This document shows positions 35,207-43,351 of a stretch of DNA of 43,545 bases, in pieces. Made by a program: the position numbers and the translations under genes. The notes beneath the pieces are model-generated. The model had not been told where the DNA came from. It saw nothing but the letters and a program-made list of their open reading frames with translations, and made no database searches. This stretch comes from Propionivibrio sp. GTDB lineage: Bacteria > Pseudomonadota > Gammaproteobacteria > Burkholderiales > Rhodocyclaceae. The first letter of the stretch is position 1; each line of letters opens with the position of its first letter. The stretch spans positions 1-43,545 of the forward strand of contig NZ_JAPUVO010000091.1 of assembly GCF_029255185.1 (NCBI RefSeq), written 5' to 3'.

Positions 35207-36624
35207 CGGGTGCGATTCAAACTGATGTGGAGTAATCTCGCCCTATCCACCACCCAAGGAGTTTCGACATGACCGATCTGTTATTGAGTGATGCGGAGTT
35301 TGTAAGAAGATTGAGTGCGCATCCTGATCTGCGAAGTCGAATGGAGTCGTTGCTGCTGTCGGTCGAAGATGAGACAGGGGATCTGAAGAGTGCCGATGCG
35401 GCTGAAATGCGGGTTATTCAGGAAATGCGTCAGACCGGCAAGGTTGCGCTTCAGTCCTGGGCCAAACGGCAAGTGGACAAAACTTCGCAAGAAGTCAAAC
35501 AAACCGCTGGCGTATGGAGCGAGGGTAAAAAAACTCTGCTGGCACACCACCTTTTGCGATATCAGCATCGACGAGCCCCAATACCGGAAGGGCAGCAAAA
35601 GAGTCCGCCCGTTTGCGCAAAGTGCTGGGGTCAGCAACCGTGGCTGCTCGGGCCCGCTCCAGCGCGTAGTGACCGATTTCGGTGCTGACCAACCCTTTGC
35701 GCAGGCCATGGATAAGGTCGTTGAACACTACGGCGTGATGTTGAGTGAAAGCACCATTGCCCGCATCACCGAAGGTCATGCCCAAGCGATATTTGAGGCA
35801 AACCCGCCGGCGCAGGGCTGGCCTACCCAACCGGGGATCAGCACCGCAATCATTGTGGAAACAGATGGTGGCATGGTGCCCATCGTAGAGATTGATGAGA
35901 AGCGGGCCGACAAACGCAAAGGCAAGAAGCTGCTGTGGCGCGAGGCAAAATATGTCTTGCACACACGCAGGGGAGTAAAACACTGACCTTTGGCGGCACG
36001 TTACAGGGTGATGTTGACGCGGTCGGGCAATGCCTTTTTGACTGTGCGATCCAGGCTGGCTTTGGCACAGACACGCCGATCCATGGCGTCGGCGATGGCG
36101 CGCCATGGATAGCCGATCAGATTGAGAAGAGATTTGGCGCGCAGGGCAGCTACCTGGTCGATTTCTTTCATGCGTGCGACTACCTGGGTGCTGCTGGGAA
36201 GGCCATCCACCGCGATGAGCAGGCGCAAAAACGTGGATGGGCGAGCAGAAAACCCGGCTCAAAACGAGCCAAGCCAACGCAGTACTGCACCAACTGCAAA
36301 CGCATCTTGAATCCCCTGCGGTACAGGACAGCGAGGCACCGGTGAGGCAGTGCCACCGCTACTTCAATAACCGACCAGGCCAACTCAATTATCAAGACGC
36401 AATCGAGCGCGATTTGCCCATTGGTTCCGGTGAAATTGAAAGCGCCCACCGCTACATCGTCCAACAGCGCATGAAGCGCCACGGCGCTTGGTGGCGTGCG
36501 GACAATGCCGAGCATATGCTGGCGTTGCGGCTCAATCGCGCAAACCGACTCTGGGACACCTATTGGCAGCAAATTTCAAAAAAACAGCATGATCAACTTG
36601 CCACATCAGTTTGAATCGCACCCG
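35207..36624. mobile_element. ISKra4-type insertion sequence nested in the IS4 element
   Basis: Perfect 24-bp inverted repeats, CGGGTGCGATTCAAACTG... at 35207-35230 and its reverse complement at 36601-36624, bound 1418 bases. The flanks carry a 7-base duplication with one difference (GGTAGTC at 35200-35206, AGTAGTC at 36625-36631). The cargo is a frameshifted ISKra4-like transposase on the plus strand. Confidence 0.88.
35269..36614 (+). pseudogene. ISKra4-family transposase, frameshifted
   Basis: The protein is spread over three reading frames, with shifts near 35525, 35960 and 36240. The pieces in order read MTDLLLSDAEFVRRLS, then VETDGGMVPIVEIDEKRAD with GKKLLWREAK, then HGVGDGAPWIADQIEKRFG with YLVDFFHACDYLGAA, and last GSGEIESAHRYIVQQRMKRHGAWW. 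These are hallmark stretches of ISKra4-type transposases. At least three frameshifts mean that it is not functional as written, unless some are sequencing errors. Confidence 0.88.
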
Positions 36625-37318
36625 AGTAGTCTTGCTGCGTATAAAAACCATCCAACGCAATGTGCTGATCGCAGATGATGCCAATGGTTCTGTCCGTCGG
36701 CATCGAGTAGACGCGATGCCACTTCATGTTCGACTTGGCCCGCGTGACGAAGAAGGCCCCGGCCAGATGCAACGCATGCAAACGAGCGAAATCGACGTAG
36801 CCGTGATCCATCACGTAGATGGCCCCGGCCTCCAGTTCCAGCAGGTCGAGCAAGGTGTGCATCTTCACCTCCGCTTTGGTGGTACGAAAGTGCGCCCACG
36901 GAAACACCGACAGGCACAAGTCGATGGTCGTCGAATCCAAGGCATAGACGGTGTTGGTCAGATCGAGCCCCAAGTCTTCGCTCAGATACAACTCGCGAGC
37001 CTGAATGATCAGGCGTCCGGCAAAGGTCTCCCAGATGCGCCAGTCGCGCGACTCGTTCGCGTCCGCCAAGGTCGATTTGGCTACCGGTTCGCGAAACCCC
37101 ATGTGGTAAAGCTTGGCCGCTTGGGCCAGCAAGCAGGCTTCGATATCCCGCAGGCTCTCGCGGTACGTCAGCTGCGCAAAGGCCATCGCTCGGAATTGTT
37201 CCGCGCAGGTCAGCGACCGCACTCCTTTGTCGCCACCATGACGCGCCACGATCCGATGAAAGGTCTTCCACGGCAGAAAGTCCATGATCTGGGCGAACAG
37301 CGTCTTGCCGGTGTTCAT
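36625..37318 (-). pseudogene. IS4-family transposase, N-terminal fragment
   Basis: This fragment runs 231 residues from MNTGKTLFAQIMDFL to QQDY, then enters the inner element and stops after ten foreign residues. The first two catalytic Asp residues of the DDE transposase are in YALDSTTIDL and YVMDHGYVDF. The third acidic residue is on the other fragment at 34793-35206. Confidence 0.9.
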
Positions 37319-37438
37319 TGCAGTCTCCGAGCCAAAGCTCGGAATTCTGCGGGAACCTCAGTTTTAATTTCAAATCGGAGACACCCATCGTTGCTCGGCA
37401 ACCATTGTCATTCATGGCTTACAGCAGTTCACCCTTCA

Positions 37439-37457
37439 ATTTAACCGGACAGCAGTG
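37439..37457. repeat. Right terminal inverted repeat of the IS4-type element
   Basis: The 19 bases ATTTAACCGGACAGCAGTG are the exact reverse complement of the left end at 34780-34798. Confidence 0.93.
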
Positions 37458-37534
37458 ATCTTAAAGTGTAAGCAGTGAACTTGCAGCGTCCTCGTGTGAA
37501 CTTTGGCCCGTCTACGTTAGAATGACGGTGCTCT

Positions 37535-37608
37535 GCGGGCGTCGTATAATGGCAATACCCTAGCTTCCCAAGCTAGAGCCGTGGGTTCGATTCCCATCGC
37601 CCGCTCCA
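37535..37608 (+). tRNA. glyU: tRNA-Gly (anticodon CCC)
   Basis: The 74-base cloverleaf has a 7-bp acceptor stem (GCGGGCG / CGCCCGC), discriminator T and encoded CCA. The anticodon arm is CTAGC-TTCCCAA-GCTAG, giving anticodon CCC. The T arm is GTGGG-TTCGATT-CCCAT. It matches E. coli tRNA-Gly(CCC) closely. A possible -10 box TAGAAT lies at 37518-37523. The IS element ends 77 bases upstream. Confidence 0.96.
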
Positions 37609-37623
37609 TTAATCCAATAACCT

Positions 37624-38511
37624 TTATTCTGGTATCCAGTCGGTTGGTACCTTGAATGAGTCACGCAGCATATAGCTCATTGGCAGATTGAGGTTGATCT
37701 GTTGCGGTGGGATCGGCGATTCAAACCATTTGCGATAGATGGCGTTGATTTCACCTTGCAGGATGATACGAATGACTTCGTTATCAACCACTTTCTTGAA
37801 AGCCCAATCATCTTTGCGCAGCATGAGCGAGAGCGGCTCGACGGTCAGTGCGTCGCGAGTAATCACATACTTGGCGGGGTCTTTGGAGGCTGCTCGCAGG
37901 CTGTAGAGCAGCACGTCGTCCATGATGAAGGCATCAGCTTTGCCCGCTTCAAGCGTGGAAAAGGACTCGGCGTGATCCTTGCCGAGAACAAGAGCTGTGC
38001 GTAGCGATCGAGCCAAGTTAAGTTCGTTGAAAAATTTTTCACTGCTGGTTCCCTTGGTGGTAACCACCGTTTTCCCAGCCAGATCGTAGATCGACTTGAT
38101 AGCGCTCGTTTCGCGAGTCATCAGGCGTGTCGCGGCAAAAAAAGTCGGAATGGTGAAGGAGACAATTTTGCGCCGCTCTGCCGTGGCGGTTGTTGAGCCG
38201 CACTCCAGGTCAATATCGCCGGAAATCAACGCCTGTTGACGCGAAGCTGACGTAACTGGAGTGAACTTAACGGCAAGGTCTGGGCGTTTCAATTCGCGCC
38301 TTATCGCCTCCACGACTTTCATGCAGATGTCAATCGAATAACCAATTGGCCGTCGACGTTCGTCCAGATAGGAGAACGGCGCTGATGAATCACGATAGCC
38401 TAGCGTGACGCTACCTGACGCCACCACCTTTTCCAAGGTGCCGACCGCATGGGCTGAACACGACAAGAGAATAATTAATATGGCGCAACAGGCGCGAATG
38501 AGGCTGGCGAT
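37624..38511 (-). CDS. Second amino acid ABC transporter substrate-binding protein (GltI-like), start codon uncertain
   Basis: The mature region is a clear periplasmic binding protein of the glutamate/aspartate type, with GSVTLGYRDSSAPFSYLDE, VTSASRQQALISGDIDLECGSTTA and FIMDDVLLYSLRA. A signal peptide (IASLIRACCAILIILLSCSAHA) is encoded upstream, but no in-frame ATG, GTG or TTG precedes it. The only codon well spaced from a ribosome binding site (AGAGGAG) is ATC at 38511. An in-frame TTG at 38466 would cut away most of the signal. The start codon may have mutated, or a rare start may be used. It is a paralog of the binding protein at 41020 and is the last gene of the transporter cluster. Confidence 0.8.
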   Translation of the reverse strand: MASLIRACCAILIILLSCSAHAVGTLEKVVASGSVTLGYRDSSAPFSYLDERRRPIGYSIDICMKVVEAIRRELKRPDLAVKFTPVTSASRQQALISGDIDLECGSTTATAERRKIVSFTIPTFFAATRLMTRETSAIKSIYDLAGKTVVTTKGTSSEKFFNELNLARSLRTALVLGKDHAESFSTLEAGKADAFIMDDVLLYSLRAASKDPAKYVITRDALTVEPLSLMLRKDDWAFKKVVDNEVIRIILQGEINAIYRKWFESPIPPQQINLNLPMSYMLRDSFKVPTDWIPE

Positions 38512-38682
38512 GGCAGTTACTCCTCTCTGAAAATACGTTCTTCACGATCGACTCCTCTTACTGCTCGGGCTTCATTCAGAAAAGTGTTGCGAGGGTAGTC
38601 GATAATTGCTGTACACCTGCGCTGGAAGCAACCAGTTTGTAAACAGAGCCTTGGTCTCAAATTTGGGTTACGACAATAGAAA

Positions 38683-39411
38683 TCAGTGATGCAATATTTT
38701 TGCCAGAAACTGCTGCGCTCGCTCTGAACGGGGGTTAGCAAAAAAGGCGTCCTTGAGGTCGTCCTCGACGATGTGACCGTGATCCATGAAGACGACCCGG
38801 CTGGCGACGCGTTTGGCAAAACCCATTTCGTGCGTGACACACATCATGGTCATGCCTTCCTGCGCCAGTTCGGTCATGACATCGAGCACCTCGTTAATCA
38901 TTTCGGGATCGAGCGCCGAGGTGGGTTCGTCGAACAACATGCAAATCGGGTCCATGGCCAGCGCACGCGCAATCGCTACCCGCTGCTGCTGTCCACCGGA
39001 GAGTTGTCCCGGATATTTCAGAGCTTGGACTTTCAGCCCAACGCGGTCAAGCAGCTGTATCCCCTTCTCATCGGCTTCGGGCTTGTCACGTCCCAGAACC
39101 TTGATCTGGGCCACGGTCAGATTCTCGACAATCGACATGTGCGGGAAGAGTTCAAAATTCTGGAAGACCATGCCAACGTGTGAACGCAACTTCGGCAAAT
39201 CGGTCTTCGGATCGCCGACCGACACACCATTCACGGTAATCTCGCCGGACTGGAACGGTTCCAGACCATTCACGCATTTGATCAGCGTGGATTTTCCCGA
39301 CCCGGAAGGGCCGCAGACAACCACCACCTCGCCTTTGTTCACGTGAGTCGTACAGTCGGTCAACACCTGAAAGGCACCGTAGTGCTTGCTGACCTTGTTT
39401 ATCGCAATCAT
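38683..39411 (-). CDS. gltL: Amino acid ABC transporter ATP-binding protein (GltL type)
   Basis: This 242-residue ATPase has Walker A (GPSGSGKST), Q-loop ([11 protein letters not shown]), signature [15 protein letters not shown], Walker B ([13 protein letters not shown]) and switch His ([10 protein letters not shown]). It powers uptake of polar amino acids together with the two permeases just upstream, and is most similar in style to glutamate/aspartate GltL. The ATG at 39411 is followed by [17 protein letters not shown], a standard start. The 171 bases after its stop contain no obvious gene before the second binding protein. Confidence 0.94.
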   Translation of the reverse strand: MIAINKVSKHYGAFQVLTDCTTHVNKGEVVVVCGPSGSGKSTLIKCVNGLEPFQSGEITVNGVSVGDPKTDLPKLRSHVGMVFQNFELFPHMSIVENLTVAQIKVLGRDKPEADEKGIQLLDRVGLKVQALKYPGQLSGGQQQRVAIARALAMDPICMLFDEPTSALDPEMINEVLDVMTELAQEGMTMMCVTHEMGFAKRVASRVVFMDHGHIVEDDLKDAFFANPRSERAQQFLAKILHH

Positions 39412-39445
39412 CTGAGGTTCTCCTGAGAACGTTTTTCAAACGGCC

Positions 39446-40126
39446 TCAAGCCGTCTTAAGTTTTTTCTGGTAGTAGCGCACCAGTTGCGAAACGGTAAAG
39501 CAGAGCACGAAATAGACCGCGCCCGCAAAAAGAAGCATCTCGACCAAGCGCCCATCTCGATCACCGACCTTGTAGGCCGCACCGAAGAAGTCGGCTAGCG
39601 CCGAGACATAAACTAGGGATGTATCCTGAAACAGGATGATGCCTTGCGTCAGCAGCAAGGGCACCATATTGCGGAAAGCCTGTGGCAAAACGACCAAGCG
39701 CATCGATTGCCCGTAGGTCATTCCCAGCGCGTTAGCCGCCGCCATCTGGCCTTTGGAAACTGATTGGATGCCGGCACGGATGATTTCTGAATAATAGGCG
39801 GCCTCGAACAACGCAAACCCGGCAATCGCCGACCCCAGCCGCATGTCGCTGCCGCGCGGGAAACCGAAAATGCTTTCGAGCATATGCGGAATCATAAGAA
39901 AGAACCACAACAGCACCATAACCAGCGGCACAGCGCGGAAGAGATTGACGTAACCGGCGGCAAACCAGGAAAGCGCGGTAACCGACGAGAGCCGCATCAT
40001 GGCCAGCAAGGTCCCCCAGACAATGCCGACAACAATCGCGATAGCTGTGATCTCTAGCGAAATATACATGCCCTGCACGAGAAAAGGCAGGGCGCCGGGA
40101 ATAGAGGACCAGTCGAATTCGTACAT
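39446..40126 (-). CDS. gltK: Amino acid ABC transporter permease (GltK type)
   Basis: This 226-residue membrane protein has about five helices and the EAA-type loop [23 protein letters not shown], which contacts the ATPase. The start ATG at 40126 has a GGAGG ribosome binding site and sits next to the gltJ stop (TGATATG). An in-frame start at 40162 would overlap gltJ and is not credible. It forms the transport channel with the other permease. Confidence 0.93.
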   Translation of the reverse strand: MYEFDWSSIPGALPFLVQGMYISLEITAIAIVVGIVWGTLLAMMRLSSVTALSWFAAGYVNLFRAVPLVMVLLWFFLMIPHMLESIFGFPRGSDMRLGSAIAGFALFEAAYYSEIIRAGIQSVSKGQMAAANALGMTYGQSMRLVVLPQAFRNMVPLLLTQGIILFQDTSLVYVSALADFFGAAYKVGDRDGRLVEMLLFAGAVYFVLCFTVSQLVRYYQKKLKTA

Positions 40127-40127
40127 A

Positions 40128-40865
40128 TCACTTGCCTCCGATATAGCCGGGTACCCGCACATGGGCCTCTAGCCAGCGCATAGAGAACATCACCACTACG
40201 TTGATCAGCAAATAAGCTAACGTCACAGCGATAAATGATTCATAGGGCTGCGCTGTGTAATCGACGAGTTGCCTTCCCTCAGCAGCAAGCTCAAGCAGGC
40301 CGATCGTTGAACAGACGGCAGAATTTTTAAAAATATTAAGAAATTCCGAAGTCAGCGGCGGCACGACCAGACGAAAAGCCATGGGCAACATTACATAGCG
40401 ATAGGTCTGCGCCAGAGTAAAACCGATGGCCAGACTGGCGTTTTTTTGACCGGGCGGCAAGGAACTGATTCCGGATCGTACCTGCTCGGCAACCCGGGCG
40501 CTGGTAAACAAGCCCAGGCAGATCATTGCGGCCAGAAATTGCTGAACAACCGGATTGCTTTGCTTGTAGGCATTGCCAAGACTGGCGGGCAATAGCTCCG
40601 GCAACACAAAATACCAGAGAAAGAGCTGGACCAGAAGGGGGATGTTGCGAAACAGTTCAACGTAGGCCATCGCCAAGCCGGACAGAACCTTGTTCGGAAC
40701 AGTGCGCAAGACACCGATAATCGAACCCAAGAACAGTGCCATAAGCCATGCCGATAGCGACAGGCCAATAGTCATCTTGAAACCGTAGAACATCCAGCCT
40801 AGATAGGTGTCATCTCCCGTCGCAGATGGCTGAAGGAAGACACCCCAATTCCAGCTATACCCCAT
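40128..40865 (-). CDS. gltJ: Amino acid ABC transporter permease (GltJ type)
   Basis: This 245-residue membrane permease has the EAA loop [25 protein letters not shown] and the N-terminal [27 protein letters not shown] typical of GltJ. The ATG at 40865 has a GGAGAG ribosome binding site at good distance. A GTG 12 bases upstream is less likely. It follows the gltI gene, with a structured gap of 154 bases between them. Confidence 0.93.
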   Translation of the reverse strand: MGYSWNWGVFLQPSATGDDTYLGWMFYGFKMTIGLSLSAWLMALFLGSIIGVLRTVPNKVLSGLAMAYVELFRNIPLLVQLFLWYFVLPELLPASLGNAYKQSNPVVQQFLAAMICLGLFTSARVAEQVRSGISSLPPGQKNASLAIGFTLAQTYRYVMLPMAFRLVVPPLTSEFLNIFKNSAVCSTIGLLELAAEGRQLVDYTAQPYESFIAVTLAYLLINVVVMFSMRWLEAHVRVPGYIGGK

Positions 40866-40922
40866 GACGCTCTCCACAAAACCAGAACTGTCGAAAACCC
40901 AGCACCAACAGACAATCGAAGA

Positions 40923-40987
40923 GGAAGGCGCTTACACACTCGATTTTCATAGCCTACACCCGAAAATCGTGCCTGCTTGCGCCTTCC
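40923..40987 (-). ncRNA. Long two-part stem-loop between gltI and gltJ
   Basis: The outer arms GGAAGGCGC (40923-40931) and GCGCCTTCC (40979-40987) are perfect 9-bp complements. The inner arms CGATTTTC (40941-40948) and GAAAATCG (40962-40969) are perfect 8-bp complements. The two stems are separated by symmetric 9-base internal loops and closed by a 13-base loop. No T-run follows on the minus strand, so it is not an ordinary terminator. Its place after the binding protein gene suits an mRNA-stabilising or processing element that would keep binding protein mRNA more abundant than permease mRNA. Confidence 0.65.
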
Positions 40988-41019
40988 CGACCAGACAGCC
41001 CGCCTTGCCTGTCGCTATA

Positions 41020-41919
41020 TCACTCGAAAGCCTTATCGTTCGGTGCTTTGTAAAGTGCCTTCATTTCATCTGACAGCGGCATGTTTAGATTGAGCCCTTT
41101 CGGAGGAATCGGTGCCATGAACCACTTGTTGTAGATTTTGACCGCGTCGCCCGAGGCCATGACGGAAGCAATTGCGCTATCGACCACCTTTTTGAACGCA
41201 GCATCATCCTTGCGTACCATGCACCCGTAAGCTTCTTTCGATTGCGCGGTGCCTACCACATCCCAATCCGCCGGGCGCTTGGCTTTCGCCGTTTCACCGT
41301 AAAGCAGCGCATCGTCCATCATGAACGCTACGGCGCGACCGGTTTCCAGAGTCAGGAAGGATTCGCCGTGATCTTTGGCTGAAATCACGTTCATGCCCAT
41401 CTTTTTGTCTTCGTTCATCTTGCGCAGCAGGCGCTCGGACGTCGTTCCTGCCGTTGTCACCACGTTCTTACCCGCCAGATCGGGGAAGTCTTTGATCCCC
41501 GAATCCTTTTTCACCATCAGCTTGGTGCCGATGACGAAGATCGTATTCGAAAAAGCCACCTGCTTCTGGCGTTCGGTGTTATTGGTTGTCGATCCGCATT
41601 CAATATCGACGGTGCCATTCTGGATAAGGGTGATACGGTTGGCCGAAGTTACCGGCATCAGCTTGATCTCGAGCTTGTCCAACTTCTGGTCGGCCTTGAT
41701 GGCTTCGACGGCCTTGAGCATGAATTCCTGCGAGTAGCCAATGACCTGTTGCTTGTCATCGTAATAGGAGAAAGGTATCGAAGACTCGCGGTGACCGAGC
41801 GTGATAACACCGGTTTCCTTGATCTTTTTGAGTGTGCCGGCGTCCTGTGCAAAGGCCGGGGCCGAGAGCAGGGTGGTAGCGACCATGGCTAGCATGGCCA
41901 AACGAGGCGAGTTTGTCAT
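41020..41919 (-). CDS. gltI: Glutamate/aspartate-type ABC transporter substrate-binding protein
   Basis: This 299-residue periplasmic protein has a signal peptide ending APAFAQ. Binding-protein features are GVITLGHRESSIPFSYYDD, VTSANRITLIQNGTVDIECGSTTNNTERQ and AVAFMMDDALLYG, as in GltI. It captures acidic amino acids for the GltJK-L transporter. Two ATGs lie six bases apart (41925 and 41919). I prefer 41919 because AAGGA then sits at a normal distance. It is first in the operon and has a good promoter upstream. Confidence 0.93.
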   Translation of the reverse strand: MTNSPRLAMLAMVATTLLSAPAFAQDAGTLKKIKETGVITLGHRESSIPFSYYDDKQQVIGYSQEFMLKAVEAIKADQKLDKLEIKLMPVTSANRITLIQNGTVDIECGSTTNNTERQKQVAFSNTIFVIGTKLMVKKDSGIKDFPDLAGKNVVTTAGTTSERLLRKMNEDKKMGMNVISAKDHGESFLTLETGRAVAFMMDDALLYGETAKAKRPADWDVVGTAQSKEAYGCMVRKDDAAFKKVVDSAIASVMASGDAVKIYNKWFMAPIPPKGLNLNMPLSDEMKALYKAPNDKAFE

Positions 41920-41981
41920 TATCATCCTTAAAGTGCGTTGTTAATCGGGAGGAACGGCGCTTGTGGCGGTGCGGTATGGCA

Positions 41982-42009
41982 ATTGTAGCGTCTTGAAGTT
42001 CCATGTCGA
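41982..42009 (-). promoter_or_regulatory. gltIp: Candidate sigma-70 promoter for gltI
   Basis: On the minus strand, TCGACA (42009-42004) and TACAAT (41987-41982) are separated by 16 bases, each matching consensus at 5 of 6 positions. Transcription would begin near 41975, about 55 bases before the gltI ATG. Confidence 0.5.
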
Positions 42010-42098
42010 CTTAAAAATGTGTCTAGCAGTTCAGCGAATTTAGTGTCAAGCACGACACCACCTGCCACACCGAACCTTTCGGTTTAGGTGATTTGCTA

Positions 42099-42127
42099 TC
42101 GACAGGGTTAATATACCATGATAGATT
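42099..42127 (+). promoter_or_regulatory. Weak candidate promoter for the adaptor gene
   Basis: TCGACA (42099-42104) and TAGATT (42122-42127) are separated by 17 bases, matching consensus at 5 and 4 of 6 positions. It would leave an untranslated leader of about 150 bases before the ATG at 42284. Confidence 0.3.
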
Positions 42128-42283
42128 GGCCGGGTGAACCTGCGAAGCTCGAAGAATTTTTAAAATGTATCCGCCCTGCATCGGCCTGACGGTAAAGGCA
42201 GCTTTGCCTTGCGCTGGATTAGCGCCGAATTGGTCCATTAAAAGCCTTGGCATTTCCTGCGCCCTTCTCCCAATTCGATAAAC

Positions 42284-43141
42284 ATGCCTTCTTCCAGAAG
42301 CTTGGCTAACCTCATTCGTTGTGTCATCACGGGATTTTTGCTCGTCTTGTCGCCTGCATCCTCTTCCTTTGCCTCTTCGTTTAACTGCCTTATTGAACCT
42401 GTCCAGACGGTTGAATTGGCTAGTCCGGTGGTCGGGCTGCTGGTAAAAGTTCTGGTAAAACGTGCGGACCGAATCAGTAAAGGTCAGGTACTTGCGGCAC
42501 TCGAATCACGTGCGGAAGCAGCCGCTGCCGAGTTGGCGCGCTTCAAATCGGAACAGATTGGCCCGACACGTATGGCTGAAAGCAAAATCGAGTTCGCCAA
42601 ACGGAAATTCAACCGGCGGCAGGTCATGGCGAACGAAAAGCTGATGTCGGCCCAAGATAGCGACGATGCTGAAGCCGAACTCAGACTGGCTGAATCCGAA
42701 CTCAAGGTTGCCACCGAAAACCGGCAGATCGCGCGACTGGAACATCAACAACAGAGCAGCCTGCTCAATCTGCGTACCATCAGCAGTCCGTTCGACGGCG
42801 TCGTGGTCGATCAAATGGCCTATCCCGGCGAAGTGGTCGAACCGGGTGCAGCCAAGAAAGCAGTCTTGAAGGTGGCACAACTTGATCCGCTGCGCGTCCA
42901 CGTCGTTCTGCCGAAGGATGTCTTCAGCAAAATTGCGCTGGGCATGGCCGTCGAAGTAGTGCCTGAAATTCCGGCCAATGGGCATTACACGGCCAAGGTC
43001 AAATCCGTAGATCGGATGATCGATGCGGCCAGCGGCACTTTCGTCGTGCTGTTGGAGATGCCCAATAGCAAGCTGGAAATCCCGAGCGGTGTCAAATGCA
43101 AGGCCAATTTCCCTGGAATTGCGGGCGGGGCTGGAAAATAA
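42284..43141 (+). CDS. HlyD/RND-type periplasmic adaptor protein
   Basis: This 285-residue protein has a signal peptide (about 1-30). A biotinyl-lipoyl-like half (about 38-72, ELASPVVGLLVKVLVKRADRISKGQVLAAL), a helical hairpin rich in Lys, Glu and Ala (about 75-160) and the second lipoyl half (TISSPFDGVVVDQMAYPGEVV) follow. A beta-barrel domain comes last. This is the layout of membrane fusion proteins that link inner membrane exporters to outer membrane channels. It is shorter than most RND adaptors and has no visible pump gene beside it. Next to it starts a probable giant exported protein, so it may serve type I export. That is inference. The ATG at 42284 has no strong ribosome binding site. 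Confidence 0.85.
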   Translation: MPSSRSLANLIRCVITGFLLVLSPASSSFASSFNCLIEPVQTVELASPVVGLLVKVLVKRADRISKGQVLAALESRAEAAAAELARFKSEQIGPTRMAESKIEFAKRKFNRRQVMANEKLMSAQDSDDAEAELRLAESELKVATENRQIARLEHQQQSSLLNLRTISSPFDGVVVDQMAYPGEVVEPGAAKKAVLKVAQLDPLRVHVVLPKDVFSKIALGMAVEVVPEIPANGHYTAKVKSVDRMIDAASGTFVVLLEMPNSKLEIPSGVKCKANFPGIAGGAGK

Positions 43142-43202
43142 CATAGAAAGTTAGCAGGGGAACGTGACGTCCTAACATGACAATTTTCGTCAAATAGTGA
43201 CA

Positions 43203-43220
43203 TTAACCGCGTGCGGTTAA
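43203..43220. promoter_or_regulatory. Perfect palindrome TTAACCGC-GT-GCGGTTAA, candidate operator or hairpin
   Basis: Two 8-base arms surround GT in the gap between the adaptor gene and the LEPR-XLL gene. A second, looser symmetric site (TGAC-N7-GTCA, 43178-43192) lies just upstream. These are candidates for regulator binding at the promoter of the large protein gene. No regulator can be named. Confidence 0.4.
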
Positions 43221-43277
43221 CGGTCCGCTTTATCCGGTTGCTCCTCCCACGCCCCTTGTTTTCAAAGGGTATGATTC

Positions 43278-43292
43278 TGGCACGGAACTTGA
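43278..43292 (+). promoter_or_regulatory. Imperfect sigma-54-like site upstream of the LEPR-XLL gene
   Basis: TGGCACGGAACTTGA matches the -24 element of a sigma-54 promoter (TGGCACG) at the right spacing, but the -12 element is TTGA where TTGC is expected. The departure at the critical position makes it doubtful. Confidence 0.2.
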
Positions 43293-43351
43293 GTGTGTAA
43301 CCAGGCCGTCCTGCATCATGCCGGTGATCGGTAACCTCAAGGAGCATTTCC

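Larger units (their letters stand above)
34780..37457. mobile_element. IS4-family insertion sequence, interrupted by an ISKra4-type element
   Basis: Perfect 19-bp inverted repeats bound the element: CACTGCTGTCCGGTTAAAT at 34780-34798 and its reverse complement at 37439-37457. Removing the inner element and one copy of its 7-base duplication leaves about 1253 bases that encode one continuous 366-residue IS4-type transposase. No direct repeat is visible outside the two ends (GGGTAACGA on the left, ATCTTAAAG on the right). The element may therefore have lost one flank by recombination, or inserted without keeping a duplication. Confidence 0.88.
41926..42283. other. 358-base divergent intergenic region between gltI and the adaptor gene
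   Basis: The gap holds a strong candidate promoter for gltI and a weaker one for the adaptor gene. A short hairpin is present near 42070-42082 (CCGAA-CCT-TTCGG). A 76-codon frame on the minus strand has no ribosome binding site or family character and is not called. Confidence 0.6.

Noticed and set aside
37535-37608. tRNA-Gly as the attachment site of an integrated island
   Set aside because: No integrase gene and no repeated tRNA 3' end was found in the window, and the neighbouring mobile DNA is only insertion sequences.
42023-42253. A 76-codon frame on the minus strand between gltI and the adaptor gene
   Set aside because: It has no ribosome binding site, no family resemblance, and overlaps candidate promoters for both neighbours.
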